A stretch of 31,310 bases of DNA, from the IMG/VR virus record IMGVR_UViG_3300032284_001936, positions 1-31,310 of that record, one strand, 5' to 3'. The notes beneath the pieces are model-generated. The model searched no databases. It saw only the letters and a list, made by a program, of their open reading frames with translations, and was not told where the DNA came from. Position numbers and translations under genes: made by a program. This DNA is from a virus. This document shows positions 1-9,916 of this stretch, in pieces (the stretch's first letter is position 1; every line of letters begins with the position of its first letter).

Positions 1-2115
1 GCCCGAGATGCCTTTAAGAAAGGCCGCTGCCACACCTTTAGGGCCGCCTAGTGCTGCACCCCATATAAGATCCGTTACTCTGCCGTATCCGCCCATCGTG
101 CCAGCAACATAGTTTTTGGCATTAATGGCATTTTCGGCACTTGTTTTGAGAAGATCCCTAATCTCTTTAGCTTGAAATTTCTCCATAGGGACATTTTTAT
201 AGGATTGTTCAAGCGCATCTATAACCGGCGACGCTGCTTTCCACATGCGATCCAAGCCACGGCGCAGATATAAAGAACGAGGATCATTAATCATATTAAG
301 TTTATTATTAAACTTGATGTAATCAATTTCCCATTTGTTGTTTTCTCGCATTCTCATAACTTCTTTAGCGAGATTAGAACTAGGATTGGTTGCACTAATC
401 CATTCTGAAACAGCGTTATTCAGTTTAGATTGACGAGCACCCATTTCTCCCCATATGTCAGGATTTTCTAAATTGTTCCTAACTTGGCTTATATATTCGC
501 GGATTGGGTAATACGCGTTACGTTCTCCAATAGGAAGTTTTCTGATTTCTCGCTCGTATTTCTTACCTAGAAAATCATCTACTTCTCTTTTGAAATTATT
601 CATCGCATCAAAAACGCCATACGATGAATCGGCTTTATCTACATTTTGAAGTGCTCTAACTAGCGAATCATCAAAAGTAGCAACCATAGCTGTGGAATAC
701 ATTTTTTCATTACTATTAAACTTTGAGTTAAGTTGTAACCCAGCATTTAAAATATCGTTAACGCCTTCTTTTGCTTGATTTATGGGAATTGCTTCTAAAA
801 CGTTTTTCATTTCCGCTTCACGAGCAGAGCCATAAAATCTTTTCGTCGCTCCATTTACTGTATCGAGAAGCGTTTGCAGTTGATCGCGTATAAATTCGCT
901 TTGTTTTGCTCTCGCAGCTGGACTTAGCATAATTTTGGACGTATCCATTTGCGCGCCCAAAGCCTTAATAATTTCGCTTTCATCTTGGCCGGTCATCGTT
1001 GCGCGCATTTTCGCAGCCGCACGAGTAAGAAGTCCCGGCACAAACTCGGGATCACTTGGGGCCTTTTCAAATGGCCCTAACTCATCTTGCACCGGAGGCG
1101 GCACTTGCCCTGGTGCGTAGCCTGTAGCACTAGCCTTTTCTTGGAAGGCAGTCTTAGCTTCTGCACCCTCGCCCATTTCGGCCACAATGCCTTCGGGATT
1201 AGCGATGTTGGTTTCAGGGGCTTTCATGCCTACAGGAATTTGCTCTTTAGGAGCAGCCGTAACTTTAGGGCCTACTTGTGTGGCAGCTTCGGCAGCTGCC
1301 TCAGCGTCAATAGGCGATATAAACCGCCCTAAAAGCGTTTCCCTAACAGCGTTATAAGCTCCTCTAGCAGCGCCTATAGTCTTTCCTACGCCGTAGCCTA
1401 TAGGGGCAAGGGCCGCTCCCAATGCACCGCCATACATAGCTCCCATGCCAGTTTTGGCCAATACTTGCTGGGCTGTTAGTTTGGCATCGCCAAGGGCGTT
1501 TTCACTAACGGCGTCCCCTAAGCCAAAGGCAGCACCCTCTATGGCACTGCCGAGCGTTTTAGCACCCGTTTTGACCGCGAGCTTACCAAGGGCCGATTCG
1601 GCAAGGATCTTGGGAAGGACACTGCCGGCTGTTTTAACTAAAGCCTGCTCACCTGCATTAACTGCCCCGCCAAGTAGCCCAACAGGAGAGCCTGGAATAA
1701 ATGCTGCCCCAAGTGCTCCGACTAATGGAGCAACAGCCGCCGTTGTGGGACTAAACTCTTCCCTTTCCCTAAGTCCTTGCTTAGTAGCTAGTCCACTTTG
1801 AATAAGACCAATATCAGAAAGGCCAAACGTGGCACCGCGTGCGACACCTGCGCCAAAAGATTTAAGCTCTTCAACTGGCTTACCGTAACGAGCTTCTTTG
1901 GCAAAACGCATGACTTCAGAAGGATCGGGAATACGGTAGCCAGATTCAAGTTGCTGAGGCACTTCTGATGCAGGAGCAAATTCCAGCTTTTCACTAGGCG
2001 AAAGCACAAGGCCGTAGCCTTTCGGTGGCGCATGAGTACCACTTGCCAGTGCTCTTAATCCCGCATCTGTTTCAAGTGATTCGGGTTTTCCAGTTTGGAC
2101 GTTAATAAGATCCAT
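1..2115 (-). CDS. Large internal virion (ejection-type) protein, 3' end outside window
   Basis: The frame is open from the ATG at 2115 to the left edge of the window (705 codons), so the C-terminus is missing. The ATG is preceded by a GAGG ribosome site and lies 7 bases after the stop of the upstream gene. The N-terminal part holds two Gly/Ala-rich, weakly hydrophobic stretches (about residues 125-155 and 222-252) of glycine-zipper character. The rest is long, charged and mostly helical in appearance. Podoviral internal core proteins often show this mix of membrane-active Gly/Ala segments and helical body, and they are encoded at the end of the structural operon as here. No lytic transglycosylase or peptidase motif is visible in the part present. 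The ejection role is inferred from position and composition. Confidence 0.6.
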   Translation of the reverse strand, partial: MDLINVQTGKPESLETDAGLRALASGTHAPPKGYGLVLSPSEKLEFAPASEVPQQLESGYRIPDPSEVMRFAKEARYGKPVEELKSFGAGVARGATFGLSDIGLIQSGLATKQGLREREEFSPTTAAVAPLVGALGAAFIPGSPVGLLGGAVNAGEQALVKTAGSVLPKILAESALGKLAVKTGAKTLGSAIEGAAFGLGDAVSENALGDAKLTAQQVLAKTGMGAMYGGALGAALAPIGYGVGKTIGAARGAYNAVRETLLGRFISPIDAEAAAEAATQVGPKVTAAPKEQIPVGMKAPETNIANPEGIVAEMGEGAEAKTAFQEKASATGYAPGQVPPPVQDELGPFEKAPSDPEFVPGLLTRAAAKMRATMTGQDESEIIKALGAQMDTSKIMLSPAARAKQSEFIRDQLQTLLDTVNGATKRFYGSAREAEMKNVLEAIPINQAKEGVNDILNAGLQLNSKFNSNEKMYSTAMVATFDDSLVRALQNVDKADSSYGVFDAMNNFKREVDDFLGKKYEREIRKLPIGERNAYYPIREYISQVRNNLENPDIWGEMGARQSKLNNAVSEWISATNPSSNLAKEVMRMRENNKWEIDYIKFNNKLNMINDPRSLYLRRGLDRMWKAASPVIDALEQSYKNVPMEKFQAKEIRDLLKTSAENAINAKNYVAGTMGGYGRVTDLIWGAALGGPKGVAAAFLKGISG

Positions 2116-2122
2116 TTAACCC

Positions 2123-4261
2123 TCACTTAACAGGTACGTTCGAGCCGCCTGGAATGTTGTACGTTTGACTTGGCACATGCTGGCGAAGGAATGTTGCTCG
2201 TTTTTCTTTCATGTATTTTTCTAATTGGTCTAACTTGCCTTTTTCACCCGCAAGGGAAGTAAACCACGCCGATGTCTGGGGCGAAGCAGCCTCAACAAAT
2301 TGCTTCTCGCTTTCCCTAAATCCGCCAAGGTCAAGAGCCTGTTTAGCGTTGATGATAAGCTGACTATCAAGCGTTTTACGCCGACCACCTTCTTCGCTAA
2401 ATGGGTTAACTCGTCCTTGCTGCAATGCTTCACGAGCTTCTTTAATATTCTTGTCTACAAGATCAAACTGAGCGATGGCTTTATTAACTTCTTCGGCACC
2501 TTTGCCCGTTGTTGCCATTGTAAAGTTACCGTTTGGCATCCTTACAAGAGTGTCTTTAACTTCTTTTGGTAGCCAGTTAACAACATTGGGAGGAATACCG
2601 TTAGGATTGCTCATAACGCTTCGCATCATCATCATTTGAGCAAGAGGTTGAAGTTGTTGAAGCATTTGATTACGAAGCATACCAGACTGAATCTGATACT
2701 GAGCTTGAGCTTGCGGAGTGCCGGCCTCGGCAGCTGACTTGGCTAGCTGAGCGTCAAGAAGTGACAAAAGATTGGCACGAGTAGCCATTGTAGCTTCTGC
2801 GACGTTTTTATACTTAGCCATGTTGAGAGCAAGAAGGTTCATGTTCTTGCCTAGCTCGTTTTTCTGAGCGTCAATGTCTCTGTCTACAATGTTAGTAATC
2901 ATATCGACAGCGGGGTTAGTCCTTGCACCTGTAAGGCCTTGACTAAGACCGCCGAGAAGCACAGCTATGCCAGCCATCACGTTATTGGCTGTACTTTGAT
3001 GAAATACCCGAAATGGATCGAGCTTACCGTTAATGACTTGATCTTTAAGCTGAGCATTTTCTTGATCAAGGTTATTAAAGTGAAACTGCATTTGCTGATT
3101 AAGAGCGTCTAAGCCGCCGTAAGCCTTATTGTATGCAATAGCGTTTTGCTTAGCTTGCTCGCCTTGAATACCCGCAAGATCTTGATAACCTTGATTGATC
3201 TGATTATAGGCCCCCATCATTTGTTGGGGATATTCCATCATGTTTGTGTAATCAAACGAAGGAAATCCGCCCTGGCCACTAGGTTGAGTTGGGTTTTGCT
3301 GTGTTTCTGTTTGTTGCTGTTGCACTTGGCCGGCTAAGTTGGCGGCATTTGCATTTGTTGGTTGTTGCTGATCTTGAGCGCCTTGGCCTTTAGCCATTTC
3401 TTGAGTGCGGGAAAGATAAGCTGGGACATTAGCCTGAAAAGGTTGTGCGCCACTGGTAGCAGCCGGGCCAGTTTGTGGTGTTTTACCTGCCTTATTTGTA
3501 TAGCCAGCCGTTGGACCAAACTGAAATCCTGGCGTAAACATTTCATCAGGAATTTTAGTGCCGTAAGCACCGGCTTGTGCAGCTGCTATGCTTTTATCAG
3601 TAGCACCTAATTGCATAGCTGGGCTTGTAGAAGCCGTTTGATCTTGCGCCCATACTGGAAGTTGTTCACGCGAAAGAAATGGAGCATACGGGCTTTGCCC
3701 TTGCTGAGGTAAATTTCCAGTTACCTGCATAGGCGGCATACGCACTTTGCCTTTAGCAATTTTTTTAACAGCTTCTTTAGGCTGTTCTTCTTCTTCGTCA
3801 TCTTCAAGCGGGGAATTGTCAATATATCCCTGCGAATACTCTTTTTTCAAAAAAGGATCTGGTGCCGAAGCTTTTGAATAATCAATGTTTGGATCAACAT
3901 TGTAGTATTTCCACGTCCTTTTGTCGTTTGGATCAAAGTTAGGAACTTCTTTGCCAGCTAGTTCCGGCTTAGTAGTGTAATACTCAGGAGGGACATTAAA
4001 CATAGACTGAGGAAGTGGGCCACCTTCCGGGAAAGATTGATCGTAGTTAAAATGGTAATTACCTGACTCATCAGTTAAGCCAGGATCTTCAGCTATCTGA
4101 TCATCTACTCGACCACCTTCTTCAAAACTTTGCACTTTAGGCAGCGAGCGGATTTTATCCATCGACGACTTATCAAGGCCAGATTTAGCAATGGGAAAAT
4201 GGGATTCACCGTCATGAATCACAAAGTGATTATCAGCCTCGCTAACAAATTTGTATCTCAT
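2123..4261 (-). CDS. Gln-rich virion protein, probably internal/ejection
   Basis: This 712-residue protein has no recognisable enzymatic motif. Residues about 49-53 carry a GGRVD motif. The middle (about 170-350) is disordered and rich in Gln, Pro, Ala and Asn, and the C-terminal half (about 350-700) is long and helical with many Gln and Met residues. A strong ribosome site (AAGGAAG) precedes the ATG. It lies 3 bases after the gene at 4265 and 7 bases before the next, inside the late operon between the nozzle-type protein and the large ejection-type protein. That position in podoviruses usually holds internal proteins injected with the DNA. Function is inferred from context only. Confidence 0.6.
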   Translation of the reverse strand: MRYKFVSEADNHFVIHDGESHFPIAKSGLDKSSMDKIRSLPKVQSFEEGGRVDDQIAEDPGLTDESGNYHFNYDQSFPEGGPLPQSMFNVPPEYYTTKPELAGKEVPNFDPNDKRTWKYYNVDPNIDYSKASAPDPFLKKEYSQGYIDNSPLEDDEEEEQPKEAVKKIAKGKVRMPPMQVTGNLPQQGQSPYAPFLSREQLPVWAQDQTASTSPAMQLGATDKSIAAAQAGAYGTKIPDEMFTPGFQFGPTAGYTNKAGKTPQTGPAATSGAQPFQANVPAYLSRTQEMAKGQGAQDQQQPTNANAANLAGQVQQQQTETQQNPTQPSGQGGFPSFDYTNMMEYPQQMMGAYNQINQGYQDLAGIQGEQAKQNAIAYNKAYGGLDALNQQMQFHFNNLDQENAQLKDQVINGKLDPFRVFHQSTANNVMAGIAVLLGGLSQGLTGARTNPAVDMITNIVDRDIDAQKNELGKNMNLLALNMAKYKNVAEATMATRANLLSLLDAQLAKSAAEAGTPQAQAQYQIQSGMLRNQMLQQLQPLAQMMMMRSVMSNPNGIPPNVVNWLPKEVKDTLVRMPNGNFTMATTGKGAEEVNKAIAQFDLVDKNIKEAREALQQGRVNPFSEEGGRRKTLDSQLIINAKQALDLGGFRESEKQFVEAASPQTSAWFTSLAGEKGKLDQLEKYMKEKRATFLRQHVPSQTYNIPGGSNVPVK

Positions 4262-4264
4262 GGG

Positions 4265-5425
4265 TTACTTCCTTTTCCGAGCTTTAACTACCCGTGTGTA
4301 ACTAGCTTTCTCGTCCCAATCATCTAAGCTATCGAGAAATTTCTTAGCCTTTTCTTTATTAAATGCCGCACTTCTAGGGATTACAATTTCACCTGGAGAC
4401 AGCACTGCCGGTACATTGTCATTTTGTGGATTATCGCCGTCTTTAGAAGCTTCGCCGTCAATACGTCCACCGCCATATACAGCCGCAACGTCAGCACCCG
4501 CGCCACCTGCTTGCCCAGTTATTTGACTAAGAAGACCGCCAACACCTGCTTGCGCAACACCGCCCAAAATACCGCCAGCCAATTGCCTTTGAGCATTGAT
4601 GTTGGCTTGCTGAGCAGCAAGGTTAGCCTGAGCAATCTGACTTTGAATCTGTTGCTGACCAAGTTGAGTACCAGCCGCAAGTCCCTGAGCTTGACCAAAG
4701 CCTCCTTGGAGTGCTCCAAGATAACCAAGATTAGCAGCTGCCTGTGCATTAGCTTGCTGACTGCCAAGGCCAGCCATTTGAGCACCGACACCGGCCAAGT
4801 TTTGTTGAGCGCCAAGTTGTTGTTGAAAACCAAGGTTGCCAGCTTGTGCAGCCGTTTGCTGACCAAGGTTAGCCGTTTGCTGGGCGATCATTTGAGCCTG
4901 CATAGCTGGGTTAAGACCACGCTGGCTAAGTACGCCGGATTGTACGTTAGCGACGTTTTGCTGAAGCCCTTGCTGAAGTAGTCTTTGCCCTAATGTTGCG
5001 CCAAGTCCTGTACCGGCAGCTTCGGCCTGAAGTTGTGGCACAAGGCCAGTTAATGCCCCGCCACCTCCGGCTGCTAACTGATTAGCTGCGTAGTTAGGTA
5101 CAAAGGCACCTTGACCAAGGCCAAGCTGAGACTGCAAAGCCTGAGTGAACGGGTTTTGTACAGGAATGTCTTTTGTTATTTCGCCGGCTTGTATGTCTTT
5201 GGCTTTTTGCGTAAGTATGCCGCCTGCACCTTGGCCAACCAAATTAGGATCTTTATAAAGTGAATTTGGCACTGAACCAGGAATATCCATCGGCGTAGCT
5301 TCTTGCTTAGCTTGACCTTTATATGCTTGGGCAATGTCATACTGCCAATTGCCGCCACCATATTGTTTTCCTAAATTGCCTAAACTGTTCCCTATTCCGG
5401 TTGTTATTGGATTGCCACCACCCAT
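4265..5425 (-). CDS. Gln/Ala/Gly-rich virion protein with C-terminal SPGE motif
   Basis: The 386 residues fall into a Gly-rich N-terminus, a long low-complexity helical centre (about 110-310) dominated by Gln, Ala, Leu, Gly and Asn, and a distinct C-terminal segment. That segment has a GGGRID motif near residue 318, then NVPAVLSPGEIVIPRS near 337-352 and a Lys/Arg-rich tail. The SPGE(I/F)V-type motif recurs in phage structural proteins that interact with tail or ejection machinery. The ribosome site is GGGGTGA before the ATG, with 3-base gaps to both neighbours. No membrane span or enzyme motif is seen. A virion role is strongly suggested by position; the exact role is unknown. Confidence 0.6.
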   Translation of the reverse strand: MGGGNPITTGIGNSLGNLGKQYGGGNWQYDIAQAYKGQAKQEATPMDIPGSVPNSLYKDPNLVGQGAGGILTQKAKDIQAGEITKDIPVQNPFTQALQSQLGLGQGAFVPNYAANQLAAGGGGALTGLVPQLQAEAAGTGLGATLGQRLLQQGLQQNVANVQSGVLSQRGLNPAMQAQMIAQQTANLGQQTAAQAGNLGFQQQLGAQQNLAGVGAQMAGLGSQQANAQAAANLGYLGALQGGFGQAQGLAAGTQLGQQQIQSQIAQANLAAQQANINAQRQLAGGILGGVAQAGVGGLLSQITGQAGGAGADVAAVYGGGRIDGEASKDGDNPQNDNVPAVLSPGEIVIPRSAAFNKEKAKKFLDSLDDWDEKASYTRVVKARKRK

Positions 5426-5428
5426 AAA

Positions 5429-8400
5429 TCACCCCACTGACTGAATTGCTGGAAGTTTGTTAAGACCTTGTTTAATGCCGACTTCAAAGCTCATGGCTGA
5501 AATGCTGTAGCTTTCCCCAATAGATACAGTCTGCGTATCGTAAACACTAAACTGCATGGACGTACACTTTTGACGCTGAAGAAAGACGCGGTATTCAGCC
5601 AGATAAGGACCAATAGGTGTAATGACTGAAGTCTGCGTAATAAGAGGGTTAAAATCATAAGCAATTGTGACGTTAAGAGCATGTGGACTGATGTATTCGC
5701 CAAGAAGCATGAGCTTATAGATACGCACAAAGCCCTGAATAGGAGCAAAGTTAAACCAGCTAGTGGTCATACTTAGCGTGATAAATGTGCCGTTATCGTT
5801 AAATGTTTCCGGTATTTCTCTTTGTATTTGGCCGTTTGCTTGAATGAAAGTGTATTGATTTCTATACACTGTGGAGGAAACACCGGAGTAATTTGTATAC
5901 ACACTCCACTTTTGCACAAAGTAGTCAAACACTAGGCAATACGACGTATTTAAATGAAACCGCACATGGTTGTAATTAGCGTATAAAGTGGCGCTAAGAA
6001 CATCGTATTGATTGTAGGCTTCAACAGGAGCACCGATATAGGTGATGGCAAGCGACCTGTCTAAAAGGCAAATGCCTTTGTCTGATTTAAACATGATGCC
6101 TAGGCTTGTAGACACCACGCTAGATTGAGTGATTGCTCCAATATCGACGCTGATATATTGAGGCGGGGAAAAGTAGTTGTTATTGCCAGTTAAATCGGGG
6201 CCTTGACCTGTAACAATAAAAATAGCGTTACGCTTAAAGAATACTAGCTTATCGTCCATCACTGCCATGGCCGTAATCTGACCGCCAAGGCTGTCTATTT
6301 GGCCTGTAAGAAAAGCTGAAAACTCTACCGGCGTTTGGTTAGTCTGTATTTGCTGACTGTACCAATATGTGTACGGATTTTCGGACGGTACTACAAAAAG
6401 ACGGTTATTAAAGATGGCGCTGCATTGAGGAGCAGGTACGGGATAGTTGGGCACTTTGCCGCTATCAGTATAAAGCTGCAAGTAGCCAATAAGAGCCGTG
6501 TCTAAAACATTATCGCCAATAACTATAGCGTCATTTGTTTCAGTTATGCCGCCGCTATTGATCTGATTTTGCTGATTAACTAGGTAGTAAAGAGTGCCGC
6601 CGTTAGTAGTGCGGTAAAGCTCAACATGGATGTAGCCTTTTTGCGTCACATGCAAATTGCTAACAGTGACATTTACAGCACTAGTACCGGAAGCAATAGT
6701 TAAGCTAACTGGCGTGCTAGGACGGCTTCTATGAGTAATGCCGTTATTGTCCACCCATGAATACACTGCAACATATGAGTAAGTACCAGATGGTATAGAG
6801 CCGGCAACTTGAGCCGTAGTAACTATTTCTGGAGCAACGTGAAAGTTGTGCTCTGTTGATGACATGCCATCAAAATACTGGAGCTTTCCTCCGTTGACGT
6901 GCATCCCAAAAGCTATTTCTTGAGACTGCACCGACTTATTGAAGTCAACAATTTCACAACCAAGCCCCACAATTGTGCCGTTTGCAGGATTAAGAGTAAG
7001 GGTGTCTATTTCTAGGCCAGGAAAAAGATAAGCCGTGTTGTTTATGTTTTTAGGGTTAGGAGCACTTATGCAGCTAGGAAGTACCTGAGCACCGTAAGTG
7101 TTATAAGCACAGTTAATGTCTTTGGCGTATCCATTGGCAATTGTTGCAATTACTTGAGCTTCGTTAGCAATGTAACTGTTGCCAGTGCCTTGACTAATTT
7201 TAAGAAGATAATAATTAAATTGAGTTTGACTTGTATAAGAAACAGCCGCATACATCCCCGCATTGACGCCATTTGGCTGCACAAAGACTTTGCTATGCAG
7301 AGCTACGTCTCGCATTTGCACTGTTATTGGGCCAGTTACGCCGCCTACCGTAATAGTGCGTGAATAAGTCTTTCTAAAGTAGGTCTGAGTACCCTCTATA
7401 GAGAAAACTATGTTACCTACGCCGTTATAGTAGACACCCGATACGTTTCTAACAGCTGTAGCAGAAGTATAAAGAGTGGTGGGAGTTACTACGCTGGCAA
7501 ATGCAGTTGTATAGATGGCAGTTTTGACATTTTGCGAGGCATCGCTCCAGCCTAGCCAAAGATTAGTACCCTCAGTAAAAGCAGCGATTGTCCTTTCAGC
7601 TGCACCTACAGCCAAAACTGTTTCTGATGAGATAGTGCCACTGGAGTTAATAGTTTTAACTGCAATGTTATTGCTGCCAGTGCCATTGGCCGTTGAATAA
7701 CAGACATATGCAGTAGTGCCGATTAGCACCACGTCATAAGCGTTACCCTTCATAGTGGTAGTGAGAATGCCAGTAGAGTAGCCATTAAGAGTCGGGGTAG
7801 TAGCGTCTATTTTGATGTAGCTAAGTTGAGGACTTCCGAGCGGAGTGTAGAAAATATAAAAGCTGCTACCAATTAGCCTTACTTGTACACCGCCAAGTAC
7901 CGCCGATAATGCGCCTGCATAGATATTGTTGGTAAAGACGACGTTGTTAGTTTGGTCAACAATTGACCAACCAATCTGGTTATAGTACCCGCCGTAAGTG
8001 TAGACATAAGCGTAGCAGTAAATGCCGCTAGCTGAGTTATATGCAACATCGGGAGAATTGATCGACTCTTGATCGTAAGCCCGGTAAATGTTTTGCCGCT
8101 GTATGTTGGTAGGTACAAAAGTACCGTAGCCGCTAATAAGGCCGCTATTGGCGTAGGGATAAATGCCTAAAAGGCACGTCTCAGAAGGTGAGTATTCATA
8201 TGTACCAAGGCCGTCTAGCACCATTAGCTGACTGCCGTTGTTGTATGAGTTTACATGGACACCAGCCCCAATAGCCCCCGGGTTTGGTAAGCCATTGTAA
8301 TTGTAAAAAGTGTTTTGAAGCGCTGTATAGCCGTAGCGTTTGCGGATTTCGCCAGGATTTTGATACCAACCATTGCTAAGAGCGAGCATAGTGCCAGCAA

Positions 8401-8476
8401 CAACTTGCTTACGGTCCGTCTTTGAGTCGACGCCGCCTGAAAAAATAATCGGCACTGTTTGTTTTTGAAGGGACAT
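5429..8476 (-). CDS. Tail nozzle / DNA-stabilisation-type protein
   Basis: This 1015-residue beta-rich protein starts with GGVDSKTDRKQV...LSNGWYQNPGEIRKRYGY, the N-terminal pattern typical of podoviral proteins annotated as stabilisation protein (P22 gp10-like) or tail nozzle. These form the lower tail tube and close the portal channel after packaging. A fibronectin-like beta segment lies near residues 555-640 (SGTYSYVAVYSWVDNNG followed by HRSRPS). A second recurrent block near 690-800 contains NRLFVVPSENPYTYWYS and a MAVMDDKLVFFKR stretch, a pattern common in these proteins. Length fits the family. The ATG has a GAGG site 6 bases upstream. It lies directly after the adaptor and the short fibre-like gene, as expected for tail genes. 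The assignment is by sequence pattern, not by search. Confidence 0.65.
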   Translation of the reverse strand: MSLQKQTVPIIFSGGVDSKTDRKQVVAGTMLALSNGWYQNPGEIRKRYGYTALQNTFYNYNGLPNPGAIGAGVHVNSYNNGSQLMVLDGLGTYEYSPSETCLLGIYPYANSGLISGYGTFVPTNIQRQNIYRAYDQESINSPDVAYNSASGIYCYAYVYTYGGYYNQIGWSIVDQTNNVVFTNNIYAGALSAVLGGVQVRLIGSSFYIFYTPLGSPQLSYIKIDATTPTLNGYSTGILTTTMKGNAYDVVLIGTTAYVCYSTANGTGSNNIAVKTINSSGTISSETVLAVGAAERTIAAFTEGTNLWLGWSDASQNVKTAIYTTAFASVVTPTTLYTSATAVRNVSGVYYNGVGNIVFSIEGTQTYFRKTYSRTITVGGVTGPITVQMRDVALHSKVFVQPNGVNAGMYAAVSYTSQTQFNYYLLKISQGTGNSYIANEAQVIATIANGYAKDINCAYNTYGAQVLPSCISAPNPKNINNTAYLFPGLEIDTLTLNPANGTIVGLGCEIVDFNKSVQSQEIAFGMHVNGGKLQYFDGMSSTEHNFHVAPEIVTTAQVAGSIPSGTYSYVAVYSWVDNNGITHRSRPSTPVSLTIASGTSAVNVTVSNLHVTQKGYIHVELYRTTNGGTLYYLVNQQNQINSGGITETNDAIVIGDNVLDTALIGYLQLYTDSGKVPNYPVPAPQCSAIFNNRLFVVPSENPYTYWYSQQIQTNQTPVEFSAFLTGQIDSLGGQITAMAVMDDKLVFFKRNAIFIVTGQGPDLTGNNNYFSPPQYISVDIGAITQSSVVSTSLGIMFKSDKGICLLDRSLAITYIGAPVEAYNQYDVLSATLYANYNHVRFHLNTSYCLVFDYFVQKWSVYTNYSGVSSTVYRNQYTFIQANGQIQREIPETFNDNGTFITLSMTTSWFNFAPIQGFVRIYKLMLLGEYISPHALNVTIAYDFNPLITQTSVITPIGPYLAEYRVFLQRQKCTSMQFSVYDTQTVSIGESYSISAMSFEVGIKQGLNKLPAIQSVG

Positions 8477-8484
8477 TTAAAACC

Positions 8485-8856
8485 TCAAAAGACGTAAATA
8501 TCTGCTACACAATTGGCGCTGGCAGTAAGTTTCAAAGTCTTTGCGGCATTAGCGTTAGTGTCCTGAGTATCGTAAATAGTAGCAGAGCTTCTTAACCGTG
8601 TAATAAGCCAGCCAGTAGGGGCATAACCAAGATTGTGAACAATAGTATTTGAACCAGTTACTAACGACACCTTGGTAAGCAAATTTCCGCCTAAGAAAAT
8701 CTTGGCAAAACTCACATTAAAGTTACCAAGCTCAAGAAGTGGGTTAACCGCATTGGCTATGTTCGCTTGCACTTGGTTTATAAGACGGTCGGAAGTCTGG
8801 ACTTTCGTAAATGTCGTAGTAGTGTTGGTCGCCGGGGTCTGGCTTGTCACTGGCAT
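8485..8856 (-). CDS. Short fibre/appendage-like virion protein
   Basis: The chosen ATG (8856) overlaps the TAA of the adaptor gene in a TAATG junction, with a TGGGG ribosome site 8 bases upstream. An in-frame TTG at 8871 would add five residues but is less likely. The 123-residue product has a Thr-rich N-terminus, a short helical segment (about 20-45) and a beta-rich C-terminal domain with NTIVHNLGYAPTGWLITR and a C-terminal DIYVF. The HNLG-x-P-x-GW pattern recurs in small phage virion proteins and fibre tips. It probably sits on the tail near the nozzle protein. Receptor binding is possible but not shown. Confidence 0.55.
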   Translation of the reverse strand: MPVTSQTPATNTTTTFTKVQTSDRLINQVQANIANAVNPLLELGNFNVSFAKIFLGGNLLTKVSLVTGSNTIVHNLGYAPTGWLITRLRSSATIYDTQDTNANAAKTLKLTASANCVADIYVF

Positions 8857-9575
8857 TAGTATGTACCCCAATTAGTTCCTGAGCCTGAGCCAGTCGGGAA
8901 CCAGAAGTCATTATAGAGGTTGTCAGACACTTTTGCTGGGCTACCAGCATCCCGACTCTCTGCCATTGCTTCAATACGGCGGATAAGCCCCATTTTTTGA
9001 GCCATGAGCACTGACACATCTGATTCCTCTTTTTGAAGGCATTTAATAGCTGCGTCACAAATGATGTACTCTGTCCACCCACTGATGCCGTCTACTGTGT
9101 CAGTATCGGCTGACAAGGTAATCATGCGCGGTACATACCATAGCCGGATATTTTGATTGGCAGCCGGTATGGGAGTAAACCATATGTTGTTGCCATTAAG
9201 TCGGTATCTTAAGTTTGTAAGACCGTAAAAACTTTGAAAGTTAGGAACGGCATACCTGTTTCTGTCAATAAATTCAAAGGGCCTAACTGTCACAAAGCTA
9301 TCGACCGTATTGGTCAAAGCAAGATCGACGCCTAAAAGTTTATAGAAGTCAGTAGGTAGTGGATATTGGTAAGTAGTTCCGTCGGTAGTGAATTGGTATA
9401 CAGGAGCAACATAGTAGTTATCCCCAAACTTGCTGATTAGAAGGTCGTAAAGCTCAAAGTAGCTCTGGTTAATGTAGCTATTTAGCTCGCTATCAGTAAC
9501 AAAAAGGGAATTAACCATGTCGGCTCTTTGCCTAACAGCATTGCGAATATCTAACAGCGTAAGAGTTGTGCTCAT
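8856..9575 (-). CDS. Head-to-tail adaptor (connector) protein
   Basis: This 239-residue protein matches the phage adaptor type. An N-terminal helical segment (VRQRADMVNSLFVTDSELNS, then YINQSYFELYDLL) is followed by a beta region with YPLPTDFYKLLGVD, a segment ending in RLWYVPR, and a C-terminal helix pair (YIICDAAIKCLQKEESD) with basic residues. Such proteins form the ring between portal and tail. In this operon it lies downstream of the head genes and ahead of the nozzle-type protein, and its stop codon overlaps the next start. The ATG start is clear. It probably acts in the virion only. Confidence 0.7.
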   Translation of the reverse strand: MSTTLTLLDIRNAVRQRADMVNSLFVTDSELNSYINQSYFELYDLLISKFGDNYYVAPVYQFTTDGTTYQYPLPTDFYKLLGVDLALTNTVDSFVTVRPFEFIDRNRYAVPNFQSFYGLTNLRYRLNGNNIWFTPIPAANQNIRLWYVPRMITLSADTDTVDGISGWTEYIICDAAIKCLQKEESDVSVLMAQKMGLIRRIEAMAESRDAGSPAKVSDNLYNDFWFPTGSGSGTNWGTY

Positions 9576-9591
9576 GTGTTTTCCCGTTTGT

Positions 9592-9627
9592 GAAAATGCC
9601 GCAGCGCAAGTAACTCACGCCACGGCA
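9592..9627 (-). terminator. Intrinsic terminator between head and tail genes
   Basis: Read on the minus strand, TGCCG and CGGCA (9623-9627 and 9597-9601) pair, followed inward by a GCG/CGC pair, and the helix is followed by TTTTC. It lies after the acidic small gene and before the adaptor gene. The stem is short and interrupted, so termination may be partial. Confidence 0.45.
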
Positions 9628-9649
9628 CCTAAACCAAAGTAGCAAAAGA

Positions 9650-9916
9650 TTAGTACGGACCATCATCTTCTAACTCATCGTGCTCACCTTCTTCATGTGG
9701 CTCAGAGTCCACCTTCAAAAAGACAGCTTTCAGAGCATTGTAAACAGCCATAGCATCTTTTGAAGCAAATGCATCTAAGACTTCACGCCCTAGAGCTTCG
9801 CATTCACCACTTTCATCATCTTCACCTTCTTCATGTTCTTCACCGCCGTGGGGATAAGCATGAAACTGGCTAACAATGACTGTAGCGGCTTTTTTGGGAT
9901 CAGTGATGATAGGCAT
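9650..9916 (-). CDS. Small acidic protein of the head operon
   Basis: The 88-residue product is strongly acidic, with two His/Glu/Asp-rich stretches (about residues 25-40, GGEEHEEGEDDES, and 74-86, HEEGEHDELEDD) around a helical centre (LDAFASKDAMAVYNALKAVF). The ATG overlaps the TAA of the preceding head gene (TAATG), so translation is coupled. A small acidic product in this place could be an assembly or minor scaffolding factor, but no family is recognised. The helical centre resembles small phage proteins encoded near capsid genes. Function unknown. Confidence 0.55.
   Translation of the reverse strand: MPIITDPKKAATVIVSQFHAYPHGGEEHEEGEDDESGECEALGREVLDAFASKDAMAVYNALKAVFLKVDSEPHEEGEHDELEDDGPY

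Noticed and set aside
1788-2042. 84-codon minus-strand frame, and plus-strand frames at 935, 1087 and 1445
   Set aside because: They lie inside the large minus-strand ejection-type gene in other frames; their low-complexity translations are shadows of it.
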